From assembly GCA_021324595.1 (NCBI GenBank), contig JAJPIV010000045.1, forward strand, positions 1-58,766: DNA of 58,766 nt, in the 5' to 3' direction. The position numbers and the translations under genes were made by a program. Within the stretch, counting starts at the first letter, position 1; each line of letters opens with the position of its first letter. Under the pieces are notes generated by a model, which did no database searches, was not told the DNA's origin, and saw only the letters and a list, made by a program, of their open reading frames with translations. Below are positions 1 through 7,708 of the stretch, one piece after another. This stretch comes from Actinomycetota bacterium (GTDB lineage: Bacteria > Actinomycetota > Actinomycetes > Streptosporangiales > Streptosporangiaceae).

Positions 1-72
1 CGCGAGACCTTTTCACGACAGGAAGCTCAACTCCGGTAACGCCCGATTCGGACGGTAACGGCGTGTCGCCGG

Positions 73-2295
73 TTATTCCCGATTGCTTGGACCGACTGTG
101 ATCAAGCCGTTCTGCGCGGTCGCCTTGAGGTCGAAGACCGCGTACTTGTCGGGCTCGGCGTAGAAGTAGAACGCCCGGGTGCCCCTCGGCAGGGTGAGCG
201 TGACCGTGGTGGCCTTGCCGAAATGCTGGTAGGCCCAGTACACGTCGCCCTTGTACCCGTTGCTCCAGGTGGCCCAGCCGCGGCCGACCGGCTCGCACTT
301 CAGCCGCGGGAAGAACCCGACCCGGCCGGTCGGCCCGGAGACCGACCGGTACAGGCTGGCGGCCCGGCACGTGAAGTGCCTGAACCGCTGCACCTTGTAC
401 TGGCCGAGGCGGCGCGGCGGCGACCCGGTGCCCGGGGCGCCGGTGAAGGCGATCCGCGCGTCGTGCGACGATATGATCCTCGCGAGGGCGCCCGCCACCG
501 GGGACCCGAGGCCCGACGCCATGTCGTACCGGGGGGTCGCCGGGTACAGCCCGCCGTTCGTCCCGGTGTAGTCGTTGTTCCCGACCCTGATGTCGTTGAA
601 GCCGCCCTTGCCCGTGGCCGCGGCCGCGTACAGCAGCGGGTTCAGGAAGCCGGCGCGGTACGCGGGGTGGTGGGCGGACTCGATGTCGGCCAGGATCGCC
701 GCCCACAGCGGGGTCGCCGCGCTGGTGCCGCCGATCGGCAGCCACTGGCCGCGCCACCGGATGATGTAGCCGTGCACCGGGTCGGCCGACGCCGTGACGT
801 CCGGCACCTCGCGGCAGTAACCGGAGGACGCGCCGCACGGGGCGCCGCTGCTGCGCGAGCTGATCACGCCCGGCCCCGACTGCCACCGCGGCATCGGCCA
901 CGCGCTGGAGATCCCGCCGCCGCCGGCGCCCTCGCCGGACGAGACCCCCTCGTTCCACACCTTCTCGTGCGGCGGCCTGCTGACCGAGGTCAGGTCGGTG
1001 CCGCCGACCGAGGTGACGAACGGCTGGGAGCCGAGGTCGAGGGTGGCCAGCCCGGTGCTGTGGTCGGCCCGGTAGCACCCTTCCGACCCCGAGTCCCCGG
1101 AGGCCACGAAGACCGAGATCCCCTCGGTCGCCGCCTGCTCGAACAGGACGTTCTCGGCGCCGAGCAGCCCGGAGCTGATGCTCCGCACGACCTGCTCGCA
1201 CAGCCCGTAGCTGACCGACACGACCTGGGCGTTGTCGTGGTCGAAGATCGAGGCGAACTCATCGACGACGGACCTGGCGTAGTTCGTGATCGGCGCGTCG
1301 TACACGGTCAGGGCTGCCTTCGGGGCGAGCGCGATCTCCGTCTCGATGTCGAGCGTGGCCTCGCCGTTGTTGGCGCCGCCCCGGTCGCCGCCGTCGACCT
1401 TGACCGTCCGGACGCGGACCTTGGTGTGGGAGCAGGACTGGAACGCCGCGATGTCCGAGGCCGACCACTGGTCCAGCTCGAACAGCGCGATCCTGGTCCC
1501 CGCGCCGAGATGCCGGTGCCGGTAGAGGGCGGTCAGGTCATACGCGGAGGCGAGCTGCGGGTAGGTCCACCCGCGGTACTTCGCCGCCGCCGCGCGGGCG
1601 GCCAGGCAGGCCCGGGGCCCGGCCGCCTGGGCGGGCCGCGCCGCCTGGCGCGCCGCGGCCCGCGGCGCGGGCGGCGTGACCGCGGGAGTCAGCAGGTCAT
1701 TCAGGCCGACCACCGCCAGCGTCATCCCGGCCAGCGCCCGGGGCAGCCGCGGCGCGGCGGTGTTCGCGAACGCCACCCGGCCCGAGGCGAGCCGGTAGCT
1801 GACGAATCCGGTGCGCAGGGCCGCCTCCGCGCCGGCGATCGTGGTCGTCACGGGGATGATCAGGTGGTTGGCGGTGACGCGCCCGGGGGTGAGCCCGGCG
1901 CCGCGCAGGGCCGCGTCGGCTGCCGAGATCGCGGCCGGGGGCTGGCCGAACGCCGCTGCGAACTGGCGCACGGTCAGGTACCGCCCGTAGTCGGGCGAGC
2001 CCGGGGATGACACGCTCAGCGCCAGCGCGCTCAGCCCGGCCTGGTCACGGGGCCGCAGCACGACGTCGAAGCTCAGCGCCTGCGAGCCGGCCGTCCGGCC
2101 CAGGGCGATCGCGCCGTGCGGCACTGCGGGCGCGGCCCCGACGGGCACCCCCTGGGTGCCCGCGGCCTGGGCCGCCATGGCCGGGACCGCCGCCACCGCC
2201 CCGCACGCGGCCGCCGCCGCGGCCACGAGCGAGGCCGTGCGGCGGATGAGGTGGTGGTGCCTGCCGGGCCGGCGCCCGGGCTCAGAACCCATCAT
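73..2295 (-). CDS. secreted S53 (sedolisin/kumamolisin-like) serine-carboxyl peptidase
   Basis: This is an extracellular acid peptidase precursor of about 740 residues. An ATG at 2295 preceded by GAGGAGA is a better start than the GTG at 2319. The order is: Arg-rich n-region and Ala-rich signal peptide (about 17-45), a pro-kumamolisin activation domain (about 60-210), then the catalytic domain. The family's catalytic residues are all visible: Glu312 and Asp316 in GEATLDIE, the oxyanion Asp401 in ASGDSG, and Ser525 in GGTSAATP. A calcium-site-like stretch follows (FNDIRVGNNDY ... YDMASGLGSP). Beyond the peptidase, about 120 residues form an extra Cys-containing beta-rich domain ending FYFYAEPDKYAVFDL, which is not part of the minimal S53 fold. 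The gene stands alone: the next gene is the interrupted carboxyltransferase upstream on the same strand, about 160 bp away. S53 membership is firm; the substrate is unknown. Confidence 0.93.
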   Translation of the reverse strand: MMGSEPGRRPGRHHHLIRRTASLVAAAAAACGAVAAVPAMAAQAAGTQGVPVGAAPAVPHGAIALGRTAGSQALSFDVVLRPRDQAGLSALALSVSSPGSPDYGRYLTVRQFAAAFGQPPAAISAADAALRGAGLTPGRVTANHLIIPVTTTIAGAEAALRTGFVSYRLASGRVAFANTAAPRLPRALAGMTLAVVGLNDLLTPAVTPPAPRAAARQAARPAQAAGPRACLAARAAAAKYRGWTYPQLASAYDLTALYRHRHLGAGTRIALFELDQWSASDIAAFQSCSHTKVRVRTVKVDGGDRGGANNGEATLDIETEIALAPKAALTVYDAPITNYARSVVDEFASIFDHDNAQVVSVSYGLCEQVVRSISSGLLGAENVLFEQAATEGISVFVASGDSGSEGCYRADHSTGLATLDLGSQPFVTSVGGTDLTSVSRPPHEKVWNEGVSSGEGAGGGGISSAWPMPRWQSGPGVISSRSSGAPCGASSGYCREVPDVTASADPVHGYIIRWRGQWLPIGGTSAATPLWAAILADIESAHHPAYRAGFLNPLLYAAAATGKGGFNDIRVGNNDYTGTNGGLYPATPRYDMASGLGSPVAGALARIISSHDARIAFTGAPGTGSPPRRLGQYKVQRFRHFTCRAASLYRSVSGPTGRVGFFPRLKCEPVGRGWATWSNGYKGDVYWAYQHFGKATTVTLTLPRGTRAFYFYAEPDKYAVFDLKATAQNGLITVGPSNRE

Positions 2296-2377
2296 GCGTC
2301 TCCTCTCCGGATCGCTCACGCCAACGACTCGAAGACGCCCGGACCGGTGCGATGGATGACAGAGGCTGATGAACTTC

Positions 2378-2391
2378 CCGGGAATTCCCGG
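2378..2391. promoter_or_regulatory. 14-bp perfect palindrome upstream of the S53 peptidase gene
   Basis: CCGGGAATTCCCGG is a perfect palindrome about 85 bp upstream of the peptidase ATG. It overlaps a second palindrome, TTCCCGGGAA (2375-2384), so TTCCCGG occurs twice in direct orientation. An A/T-centred palindrome stands out in such GC-rich DNA. It may be an operator for the peptidase gene; no binding protein is suggested by the sequence. Confidence 0.35.
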
Positions 2392-2458
2392 CCGGGCGTC
2401 CGGGGCACCGCCGGGCGGGCCGGGCGGGCGGCGCGCCTGGCCCGGGCGCGGTCCCCGG

Positions 2459-3163
2459 TCAGACCGGGGTGACGCCGTGCCTGCGGCGGGAGAACGACCG
2501 GTCCTTCCCGGCCGCCGCCGCGAACCTGCGGATCAGCTCCGACCGGAGCTGGCCGGGCTCGACGATGTCGTCGACGACGAGCTCGCTGGCCAGCCGGAGA
2601 ATGTCGATGCCGGCCTCGTACTCCGCGCGCAGCCGGGCCACCTCCCGCTCCCGCTCCGCCGGGTCGGCGATCGCCGCGAGCTTGTTGTAGTAGACCGCGT
2701 TGACCGCGGCCTCGGCGCCCATCACCGCGATCTTCGCGGTCGGCAGCGCCAGGGTCGCGTCGGGCTCGAAGGCCGGCCCGGCCATCGCGTACAGGCCGGC
2801 CCCGTAGGCCTTGCGCACGATGACGCAGATCTTCGGCACCGTGGCCTCGGAGACCGCGCTGATCATCTTCGCGCCGTGGCGGATGATCCCCTGCCGCTCC
2901 ACCGCCGTGCCGACCATGAAGCCGGGCACGTCGGCGAGGAACAGCAGCGGCACGTTGAACGCGTCGCACAGCTGGATGAACCTGGCCGCCTTGTCCGCCG
3001 AGTCGACGAACAGCACGCCTCCCTTGAACATCGGGTTGTTCGCGACCACCCCGATCACCTGGCCATCCAGCCGGGCGAAGGCGGTGATGAGCTCGCGCGC
3101 CCACAGCTGGTGGATCTCGAACAGCGACCCGGCGTCCACCAGCCCGCGCACGTAGCGGCGCAT
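2459..3163 (-). CDS. C-terminal half of interrupted acyl-CoA carboxyltransferase
   Basis: This 234-residue open frame is in the same frame as the N-terminal half, from which it is separated by TAG and five codons. It contains the second carboxyltransferase subdomain, with FVDSADKAARF, LADVPGFMVGTAVERQGIIR and LPTAKIAVMGAEAAVN. The ATG at 3163 has only a weak upstream GGCAGG. Independent initiation is possible but not well supported; reinitiation or readthrough from the upstream half is as likely. The C-terminal residues RRRHGVTPV resemble the basic tail common to these enzymes. Confidence 0.55.
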   Translation of the reverse strand: MRRYVRGLVDAGSLFEIHQLWARELITAFARLDGQVIGVVANNPMFKGGVLFVDSADKAARFIQLCDAFNVPLLFLADVPGFMVGTAVERQGIIRHGAKMISAVSEATVPKICVIVRKAYGAGLYAMAGPAFEPDATLALPTAKIAVMGAEAAVNAVYYNKLAAIADPAEREREVARLRAEYEAGIDILRLASELVVDDIVEPGQLRSELIRRFAAAAGKDRSFSRRRHGVTPV

Positions 3164-3178
3164 GTCGAACGCCTGCCG

Positions 3179-4111
3179 CTAGCTGGCCGGGACCAGGGCG
3201 CCCAGGTCGACCGGCTCCGGGCCGGCGGGCTCGGCCGCCGGCGGCCGGCCCCGCCAGCTGGACGGCAGGTACGACAGGTACCGGCGGACCGCCTCGATCG
3301 CGTCGGCCTCGGTCGGTGCCAGGTGGTGGCCGCACCCGGACACCGTGCAGTGCATCCGGGCGCCGCCCATCTCCTCCAGGGTGGTCCGCTCGGAGACCAC
3401 CATCTCCACCATCCGCGGGCTGCCCAGGTACATGGACGCGTTGCCGTCCACCATCGCGACGTAGTCGCAGAAGGCCGGGATGTACGCCCCGCCGGCCGCC
3501 GACGGCCCGAACAGCGCGCAGGCCTGGGGAACCGATCCTGAGGCGCGCACCTGGGCGTGGAAGATCCCCCCCGCCCCGCGCCGGCCGGGGAACATGTCGA
3601 CCTGGTCGGTGATCCGCGCGCCCGCCGAGTCGACCAGGTAGATCATCGGAATACCCGCGGCGTAGGCCTTCTCGATGATCCTGATGATCTTCTCGACGGT
3701 CCGGGCGCCCCAGGACCCGGCCTTGACCGTGGAGTCGTTCGCCATCAGGGCCACCGGCCGCCCGGCGACGGTCGCCGTGCCGGTGATCACGCCGTCCGCC
3801 GGCAGGCCGCGCGCGAGCGCGTTCGCGAAGATGCCGTCCTCCGCCAGGCTGCCAGGGTCGACCAGCAGCGCGATCCGGTCCCGGGCGAAGAGCTTGCCCG
3901 CCGCCGCGGCGGCCTGATGGTACCTGGGCGCGCCGCCCTTCACGATCTCGGCCCGCCGGGCGGCCAGCCCGGCACGGGCCTCGTCCGGCCGGGCGGGGCC
4001 GTCCGCGCCACCGCTGCCCGGGCCAGGGGCGCTGCCCGGGCCAGGGGCGCTGCCCGGGCCCGGGGCGCTGGTGGCCGCCGGGCCTGGCCGCTCGCTCCCC
4101 GCTCCGCTCAC
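3179..4111 (-). CDS. N-terminal half of interrupted acyl-CoA carboxyltransferase
   Basis: This 310-residue open frame starts with GTG. A TACGCT hexamer lies seven bases before the start, so the message may be leaderless. A Pro/Gly/Ala-rich tail (about residues 12-35, three APGPGS units) precedes the carboxyltransferase N-domain, which starts near the KGGAPRYHQAAA segment. The frame ends VDLGALVPAS and then TAG, exactly at the linker between the two crotonase-fold subdomains of this family. A truncated product could therefore fold as one subdomain, but it would lack the other half of the active site. Confidence 0.6.
   Translation of the reverse strand: MSGAGSERPGPAATSAPGPGSAPGPGSAPGPGSGGADGPARPDEARAGLAARRAEIVKGGAPRYHQAAAAAGKLFARDRIALLVDPGSLAEDGIFANALARGLPADGVITGTATVAGRPVALMANDSTVKAGSWGARTVEKIIRIIEKAYAAGIPMIYLVDSAGARITDQVDMFPGRRGAGGIFHAQVRASGSVPQACALFGPSAAGGAYIPAFCDYVAMVDGNASMYLGSPRMVEMVVSERTTLEEMGGARMHCTVSGCGHHLAPTEADAIEAVRRYLSYLPSSWRGRPPAAEPAGPEPVDLGALVPAS
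4013..4066 (-). repeat. 3 x 18-bp in-frame tandem repeat
   Basis: The unit GCTGCCCGGGCCAGGGGC occurs three times (the third copy has a variant base) and encodes APGPGS repeats in the N-terminal tail of the interrupted carboxyltransferase. Its length is a multiple of three, so copy-number change would not shift the frame. Confidence 0.8.
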
Positions 4112-4256
4112 GACCCTGAGCGTAGCGAGTCCGCCGGGGCACCCGGCCCCCGCTGCCGCCTCCGCAGGCCCGGCGGGGGCAGAAGGCGCCCGCTCCGCCT
4201 CGCCGGGACGCCGCGCGCGATCCCCCTCGGGCCTCGCGGCGGATGCGAGGTCATCT

Positions 4257-4319
4257 GGCCGGCAATGGCAGCGTCAATGGCCGCATGGCCATTGCGGTAG
4301 AATCCGGCCATTGCCGGCC
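4257..4319. promoter_or_regulatory. nested inverted repeats with four CAATGGC boxes (candidate operator) before the DUF574 methyltransferase
   Basis: A perfect 13-bp outer inverted repeat (GGCCGGCAATGGC at 4257-4269 and its complement at 4307-4319) encloses a second perfect one (CAATGGCC-GCAT-GGCCATTG, 4275-4294). The heptamer CAATGGC or its complement therefore occurs four times in about 60 bp. A -10-like TAGAAT lies at 4298-4303 between the inner and outer right arms, and the gene starts 32 bp beyond the array with a strong Shine-Dalgarno. This geometry suits a dimeric repressor covering a promoter, or an RNA hairpin in the leader. Confidence 0.5.
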
Positions 4320-4350
4320 CATCGTGCGCATGCAGCGGAGGGAGGACCCG

Positions 4351-5208
4351 GTGACCGACGAGCCCCCGGCGCCCCGCGAGAACCCTGGGCAACCCGCGCT
4401 TGCCGAGGATGCCGCGCTTGCCGAGCATGCGCCGCCGGGAATCGACGTCTCCGCCCCCCATTCGGCCAGGATCTGGAACTACTGGCTCGGCGGCAAGGAC
4501 AACTACGCGGTGGACCGCGCGGTCGGCGATCAGGTCCGGCAGATCTTCCCCGGCATCGTGCGTTCCGCCCAGACGCAGCGCGCCTTCCTCGCCCGCGCGA
4601 TCTCCTACCTGGCCGGCGAGGCGGGGATCCGCCAGTTCCTCGACATCGGCACCGGGCTGCCGGCCGCGGAGAACACGCACCAGATCGCACAGCGGATCGC
4701 GCCCGGGTGCCGGGTCGTCTACGTGGACAACGACCCCGTGGTGCTCACCCACGCGCGGGCGCTGCTGCGCGGCACGCCGGAGGACACGGTCAGCTACCTC
4801 GACGCGGACCTGCGCGATCCCGGGCGGATCCTCGGCCTGGCCGCGGCGACGCTCGACTTCACCCGGCCCGTCGCGCTGATCCTGCTCGGCATCCTCGGCC
4901 ACATGAGCAGCCACGAGGAGGCCATGTCGATCGTGGGCCGGCTGGTGGCGGCGCTGGCCAGCGGCAGCTACCTGGTGGCGGCCGACGGTGTCGACACGAG
5001 CCCGGAGGGGAACGTCGCGCAGGAGCAGTACAACCAGCGCAGCCCCAATCCCTACCACCTGCGGGGCCCCGATCAGGTGGCGGCCTACTTCACCGGCCTG
5101 GAGCTGGTCGCCCCCGGCGTGGTCTCCTGCTCCCGGTGGCGGCCGGGCGAGGGAGCGGCCGAGCCCGAGTACGTCCCGGTCCACGGCGGCGTGGCCCGCA
5201 AGCCCTGA
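4351..5208 (+). CDS. SAM-dependent methyltransferase, DUF574 (S-adenosyl methyltransferase PF04672-like) family
   Basis: The product is about 285 residues from GTG 4351, chosen because GGAGGGAGGA lies just upstream; the longer frame from 4243 would run through the inverted repeats. Visible family features are the N-terminal SARIWNYWLGGKDNYAVDR signature, the glycine-rich SAM loop FLDIGTGLPAAENTHQ, VVYVDNDPVVLTHARALL as the acidic second strand, and YLDADLRDP. The family is expanded in actinomycetes and its substrates are mostly unknown. The gene is divergent from the interrupted carboxyltransferase and convergent with the HMG-CoA lyase gene, with a terminator-like hairpin between them. Regulation is probably through the CAATGGC array upstream. 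Confidence 0.88.
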   Translation: MTDEPPAPRENPGQPALAEDAALAEHAPPGIDVSAPHSARIWNYWLGGKDNYAVDRAVGDQVRQIFPGIVRSAQTQRAFLARAISYLAGEAGIRQFLDIGTGLPAAENTHQIAQRIAPGCRVVYVDNDPVVLTHARALLRGTPEDTVSYLDADLRDPGRILGLAAATLDFTRPVALILLGILGHMSSHEEAMSIVGRLVAALASGSYLVAADGVDTSPEGNVAQEQYNQRSPNPYHLRGPDQVAAYFTGLELVAPGVVSCSRWRPGEGAAEPEYVPVHGGVARKP

Positions 5209-5228
5209 CCGCCGCCAGGCCCGGACGG

Positions 5229-5248
5229 CCCCGGGCGAGCACCCGGGG
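5229..5248. terminator. hairpin between convergent methyltransferase and HMG-CoA lyase genes
   Basis: CCCCGGG-CGAGCA-CCCGGGG forms a perfect 7-bp G+C stem with a 6-base loop, lying 20 bp past one stop and 6 bp before the other. There is no U-tract, which is usual in high-GC actinomycetes. It could serve both directions. Confidence 0.45.
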
Positions 5249-5253
5249 GGCGG

Positions 5254-6168
5254 TCACGCGGGGATCGTGCGGGTCCGCGGGCCCGCCCGCAGCACCTGGG
5301 AGGGCAGCGTCCGGCCCACGATCCGCTCCGCCGCGGCCGCGGCGTCGATCATCGCGCCGAGGTCGATCCCCGTGCCGATCCCCATGTCCTCCACCATGTG
5401 GACGAGCTCCTCGGTGGCGATGTTGCCGGTCGCGCCCGGCGCGTAGGGGCAGCCGCCGAGGCCACCGACCGAGGCGTCGAAGTCGGCCACGCCGAGCTCG
5501 AGCGCGGCGAGGACGTTCGCCAGCCCGGTGCCGCGGGTGTTGTGGAAGTGGAGGTTCAGCGGGGTGCCCGGATGGGCCATGCGGAACGAGCCGGCCAGCG
5601 ACCAGACGCGCCCGGGCGTGGCCATCCCCGTGGTGTCCCCGAAGGAGACCGAGTCCGCGCCGTCGGCGATCGCCCGGGCGGCCACGCCCAGCACCCGCTC
5701 CTCGGGGACGTCGCCCTCGTACGGGCAGCCCCACGCGGTGGAGACGATGACCTGGCAGGCGGCGCCGCGCTCATGGGCCAGCGCGATGACCGCGGCGATG
5801 TCGTCCAGCGACTCGGCGGTCGAGCGGCGCACGTTCTTGCGGTTGTGCGTGTCGGATGCCGAGACCACGGCCTCGATCTCGGTGAACCCGGCGTCCAGCG
5901 CCCGGACCGCGCCCCGCAGGTTCGGGACCAGCGCGGAGTAGCTGACCCCGGGCGCCCGCGCCACCCCGGCCCACACCTGGTCGGCGTCGGCCATCTGCGG
6001 GATCGCGTCGGGGCGGACGAACGAGACCGCCTCGATCCGGCGGACGCCGGTGGCGCCGAGCCGGCTGATCAGCTCGATCTTCGCCTCGGTCGGGACCGGG
6101 TGCTCGTTCTGCAGCCCGTCCCGCGGACCGACCTCGCGGACCGAGATCCGGCTGGGAAGGTCACGCAC
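5254..6168 (-). CDS. hydroxymethylglutaryl-CoA lyase
   Basis: The enzyme cleaves HMG-CoA to acetoacetate and acetyl-CoA, the last step of leucine degradation. It has 304 residues from GTG 6168. Signatures in order are [12 protein letters not shown] at the N-terminus (metal/substrate site), [29 protein letters not shown], the metal-binding [12 protein letters not shown], and the active-site cysteine motif [15 protein letters not shown]. The start lies inside the end of the enoyl-CoA hydratase gene (8-bp overlap), so the two are probably translationally coupled. With the neighbouring hydratase and biotin-carboxylase genes this suggests a leucine/isovalerate-type pathway, although no isovaleryl-CoA dehydrogenase is present in the window. 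Confidence 0.93.
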   Translation of the reverse strand: MRDLPSRISVREVGPRDGLQNEHPVPTEAKIELISRLGATGVRRIEAVSFVRPDAIPQMADADQVWAGVARAPGVSYSALVPNLRGAVRALDAGFTEIEAVVSASDTHNRKNVRRSTAESLDDIAAVIALAHERGAACQVIVSTAWGCPYEGDVPEERVLGVAARAIADGADSVSFGDTTGMATPGRVWSLAGSFRMAHPGTPLNLHFHNTRGTGLANVLAALELGVADFDASVGGLGGCPYAPGATGNIATEELVHMVEDMGIGTGIDLGAMIDAAAAAERIVGRTLPSQVLRAGPRTRTIPA

Positions 6169-7099
6169 CCGCAGCGCTCCCGTCCGGCCCCCGGCGGCGC
6201 GGGCGCGCCGCGGCGGCCGCGATCGCGGCGTCCTCTCCCGGGGCCCCGGTTCCCCCGGCGTCCCCCCCGGGGGCGTCCTGCCCCGGGGCGTCCCCCGCGG
6301 CCCCGGTCCCCGCCGCGGCCGGCCAGCGGGGCGGGCGCTTCTGGGTGAACGCGGCGATCCCCTCGCGGCGGTCCGCCGAGGCGGCCGCGGTCCGCCAGGC
6401 GGCGTCCTCCACCTCCAGGGCCGCCGCCAGGGGCAGGGCGGCACCGGCCCGCAGGGCGCGCTTGGCGGCCCGGACCGCGACCGGCGAGTTGGCCGCGATC
6501 CGCGCGGCCAGGGCGAGCGCCTCCTCCCGCGCGGTCCCGGCCGGCACCAGCCGGTCGGCCAGCCCGATCGCGTGGGCCTCTGCGGCGGGCACCGTCCGGC
6601 CGGAGAGGATGAGGTCGGCGGCACGGCCCGGGCCGATCCGCCGCGCGGCCAGCTGCGTGCCGCCGCAGCCGGGCACGAGGCCGACGCAGACCTCGGGGAG
6701 GCCGAACACCGCGGTCTCGTCGGCCACGATCACGTCGCAGCTCAGGGCCAGCTCGCAGCCACCGCCGAGCGCGAAGCCGTGCACGGCGGCGACCGCCGGC
6801 TGCGGCAGCCCGAGCAGCGCGGCGAACGCGGCGCGGAACGCGGGGCGCTGCGCCGTGATCTCCTCGTCGCTCATCGCGGCCCGCTCCTTGAGGTCGGCGC
6901 CGGCGCAGAACGCCCGGTCGCCGGCGGCCGACAGCACCACGGCGCGGACGGCCGGATCGCCCGCGAGGCCGTCCAGGTGCCCGGCCAGCTGCAGGAGGAG
7001 GGCGGTGCTCAGCGCGTTGAGCGCCTCGGGGCGGTCGAGCACGACCTCCGCGACCGCCTCGCCCGCAGGGCGCACCAGCACGCCCGGGCTCTCCTTCAT
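6161..7099 (-). CDS. enoyl-CoA hydratase/isomerase (crotonase) family protein
   Basis: This is a 312-residue crotonase, probably acting as an enoyl-CoA or methylglutaconyl-CoA hydratase. ATG 7099 begins [11 protein letters not shown]. The oxyanion-hole segment [10 protein letters not shown] and both catalytic glutamates of true hydratases are present ([12 protein letters not shown] and [16 protein letters not shown]), so water-addition chemistry is likely. After the core (about 255 residues) there is a low-complexity Gly/Pro/Asp-rich tail of about 45 residues ending [12 protein letters not shown], unusual for the family. No Shine-Dalgarno precedes the start; a TAGCCT box lies seven bases upstream. 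It overlaps the HMG-CoA lyase start, forming a two-gene unit consistent with leucine catabolism. Confidence 0.9.
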   Translation of the reverse strand: MKESPGVLVRPAGEAVAEVVLDRPEALNALSTALLLQLAGHLDGLAGDPAVRAVVLSAAGDRAFCAGADLKERAAMSDEEITAQRPAFRAAFAALLGLPQPAVAAVHGFALGGGCELALSCDVIVADETAVFGLPEVCVGLVPGCGGTQLAARRIGPGRAADLILSGRTVPAAEAHAIGLADRLVPAGTAREEALALAARIAANSPVAVRAAKRALRAGAALPLAAALEVEDAAWRTAAASADRREGIAAFTQKRPPRWPAAAGTGAAGDAPGQDAPGGDAGGTGAPGEDAAIAAAAARPRRRGPDGSAAGA

Positions 7100-7106
7100 G
7101 CTGGCC

Positions 7107-7112
7107 AGGCTA
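7107..7112 (-). promoter_or_regulatory. -10-like TAGCCT, seven bases before the hydratase ATG (leaderless candidate)
   Basis: On the minus strand, TAGCCT-N7-ATG places a likely transcription start at or next to the start codon. No Shine-Dalgarno is present. The same arrangement recurs before several genes in this window. Confidence 0.4.
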
Positions 7113-7116
7113 GCGC

Positions 7117-7641
7117 TCAGCGGCGTGGCGCGGGCCCGCCGGGCGCCCCTCCCCGGCCTGCGCGCGTCAGCTCGTCGTCCACCAGCGCGAACAGAATCGC
7201 CTGCACTCGCTGGACGTCCGGGATGTCGGCCAGCACGAGCTGCCCGAGCTCGCCGGGGGACTCCACGATCAGCCTGCCGCAGCCGAAGAGCCGGTCGGTC
7301 AGCCCCTGCGAGAAGGAGACGTCGCTGATCCGGTTGAGCGGGAAGTCCCTGCCCGACCTGCTGGCGATCCCCTGCCGCACTCGCAGGCGGCGCGTGGTGA
7401 TCTCGTACGTGGTCGTCCGCCAGCGCAGGAACGGCACTCCGCACCAGATCAGGGCGGCGATCAGCGCGGCGGCGCCGATGCCGGCCCGGACCGGCCACTC
7501 CCGGGCGACGCCGGGCAGGAAGACGATCAGCGCGCTGGCGGCCACGAGGATCAGCAGCAGGATCGCCGCGGGGCGGATCATCGTGCGGCCGTGCGCGTGG
7601 AGGCGGAGCACCAGGTGCTCGCCTTCCGCCAGGTCGCCCAT
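7117..7641 (-). CDS. PH domain-containing membrane protein (bacterial PH / DUF304-like)
   Basis: The product is 174 residues from ATG 7641 ([10 protein letters not shown]); in-frame ATGs at 7650 and 7659 are equally possible and none has a clear Shine-Dalgarno. The opening [15 protein letters not shown] is the characteristic start of bacterial PH membrane proteins. It is followed by two hydrophobic segments (about residues 21-42 and 50-70), then the PH-like beta domain ([44 protein letters not shown]). In mycobacteria such genes commonly sit beside biotin ligase and carboxylase genes, as here (50 to 70 bp downstream of birA). The molecular role is unknown; it is presumably a membrane-anchored protein with a cytosolic PH fold. 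Confidence 0.85.
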   Translation of the reverse strand: MGDLAEGEHLVLRLHAHGRTMIRPAAILLLILVAASALIVFLPGVAREWPVRAGIGAAALIAALIWCGVPFLRWRTTTYEITTRRLRVRQGIASRSGRDFPLNRISDVSFSQGLTDRLFGCGRLIVESPGELGQLVLADIPDVQRVQAILFALVDDELTRAGRGGAPGGPAPRR

Positions 7642-7708
7642 GCCGGCCATGAACCACATTGTGGCAGCGATGCGCCAGGCCCGCGACAAACCCGGGCGAG
7701 GGGCCGCG

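Larger units (their letters stand above)
2459..4111 (-). pseudogene. acyl-CoA carboxylase carboxyltransferase (beta-type) gene interrupted by one in-frame TAG
   Basis: Read as one frame, this region encodes a complete biotin-dependent carboxyltransferase of about 550 residues, the family's usual length, apart from a single TAG at 3179-3181 after residue 310. The frame is unchanged across the stop: five sense codons (RQAFD) follow and lead into the second half. The N half carries the carboxybiotin/CoA-binding features (DSAGARI, GPSAAGGAYIPAF); the C half carries FKGGVLFVDSADKAARF, DVPGFMVGT and RKAYGAGLYAM. The substrate is not assigned: the motifs differ from both the intact propionyl-CoA-type enzyme at 8660-10363 and typical methylcrotonyl-CoA carboxylase. 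The break could be a recent nonsense mutation, a sequencing error, readthrough (the next base is C, a leaky context), or a true two-chain enzyme restarting at ATG 3163. Confidence 0.7.

Noticed and set aside
1-72. Imperfect hairpin (TAACGGCG/CGCCGGTTA) and repeated GGTAACG after the S53 stop
   Set aside because: The stem has a bulge and the region is cut by the window edge, so a terminator cannot be judged.
223-2010. 595-codon plus-strand frame opposite the S53 peptidase
   Set aside because: Low-complexity Arg/Pro/Gly sequence; the peptidase frame has signal, propeptide and catalytic residues.
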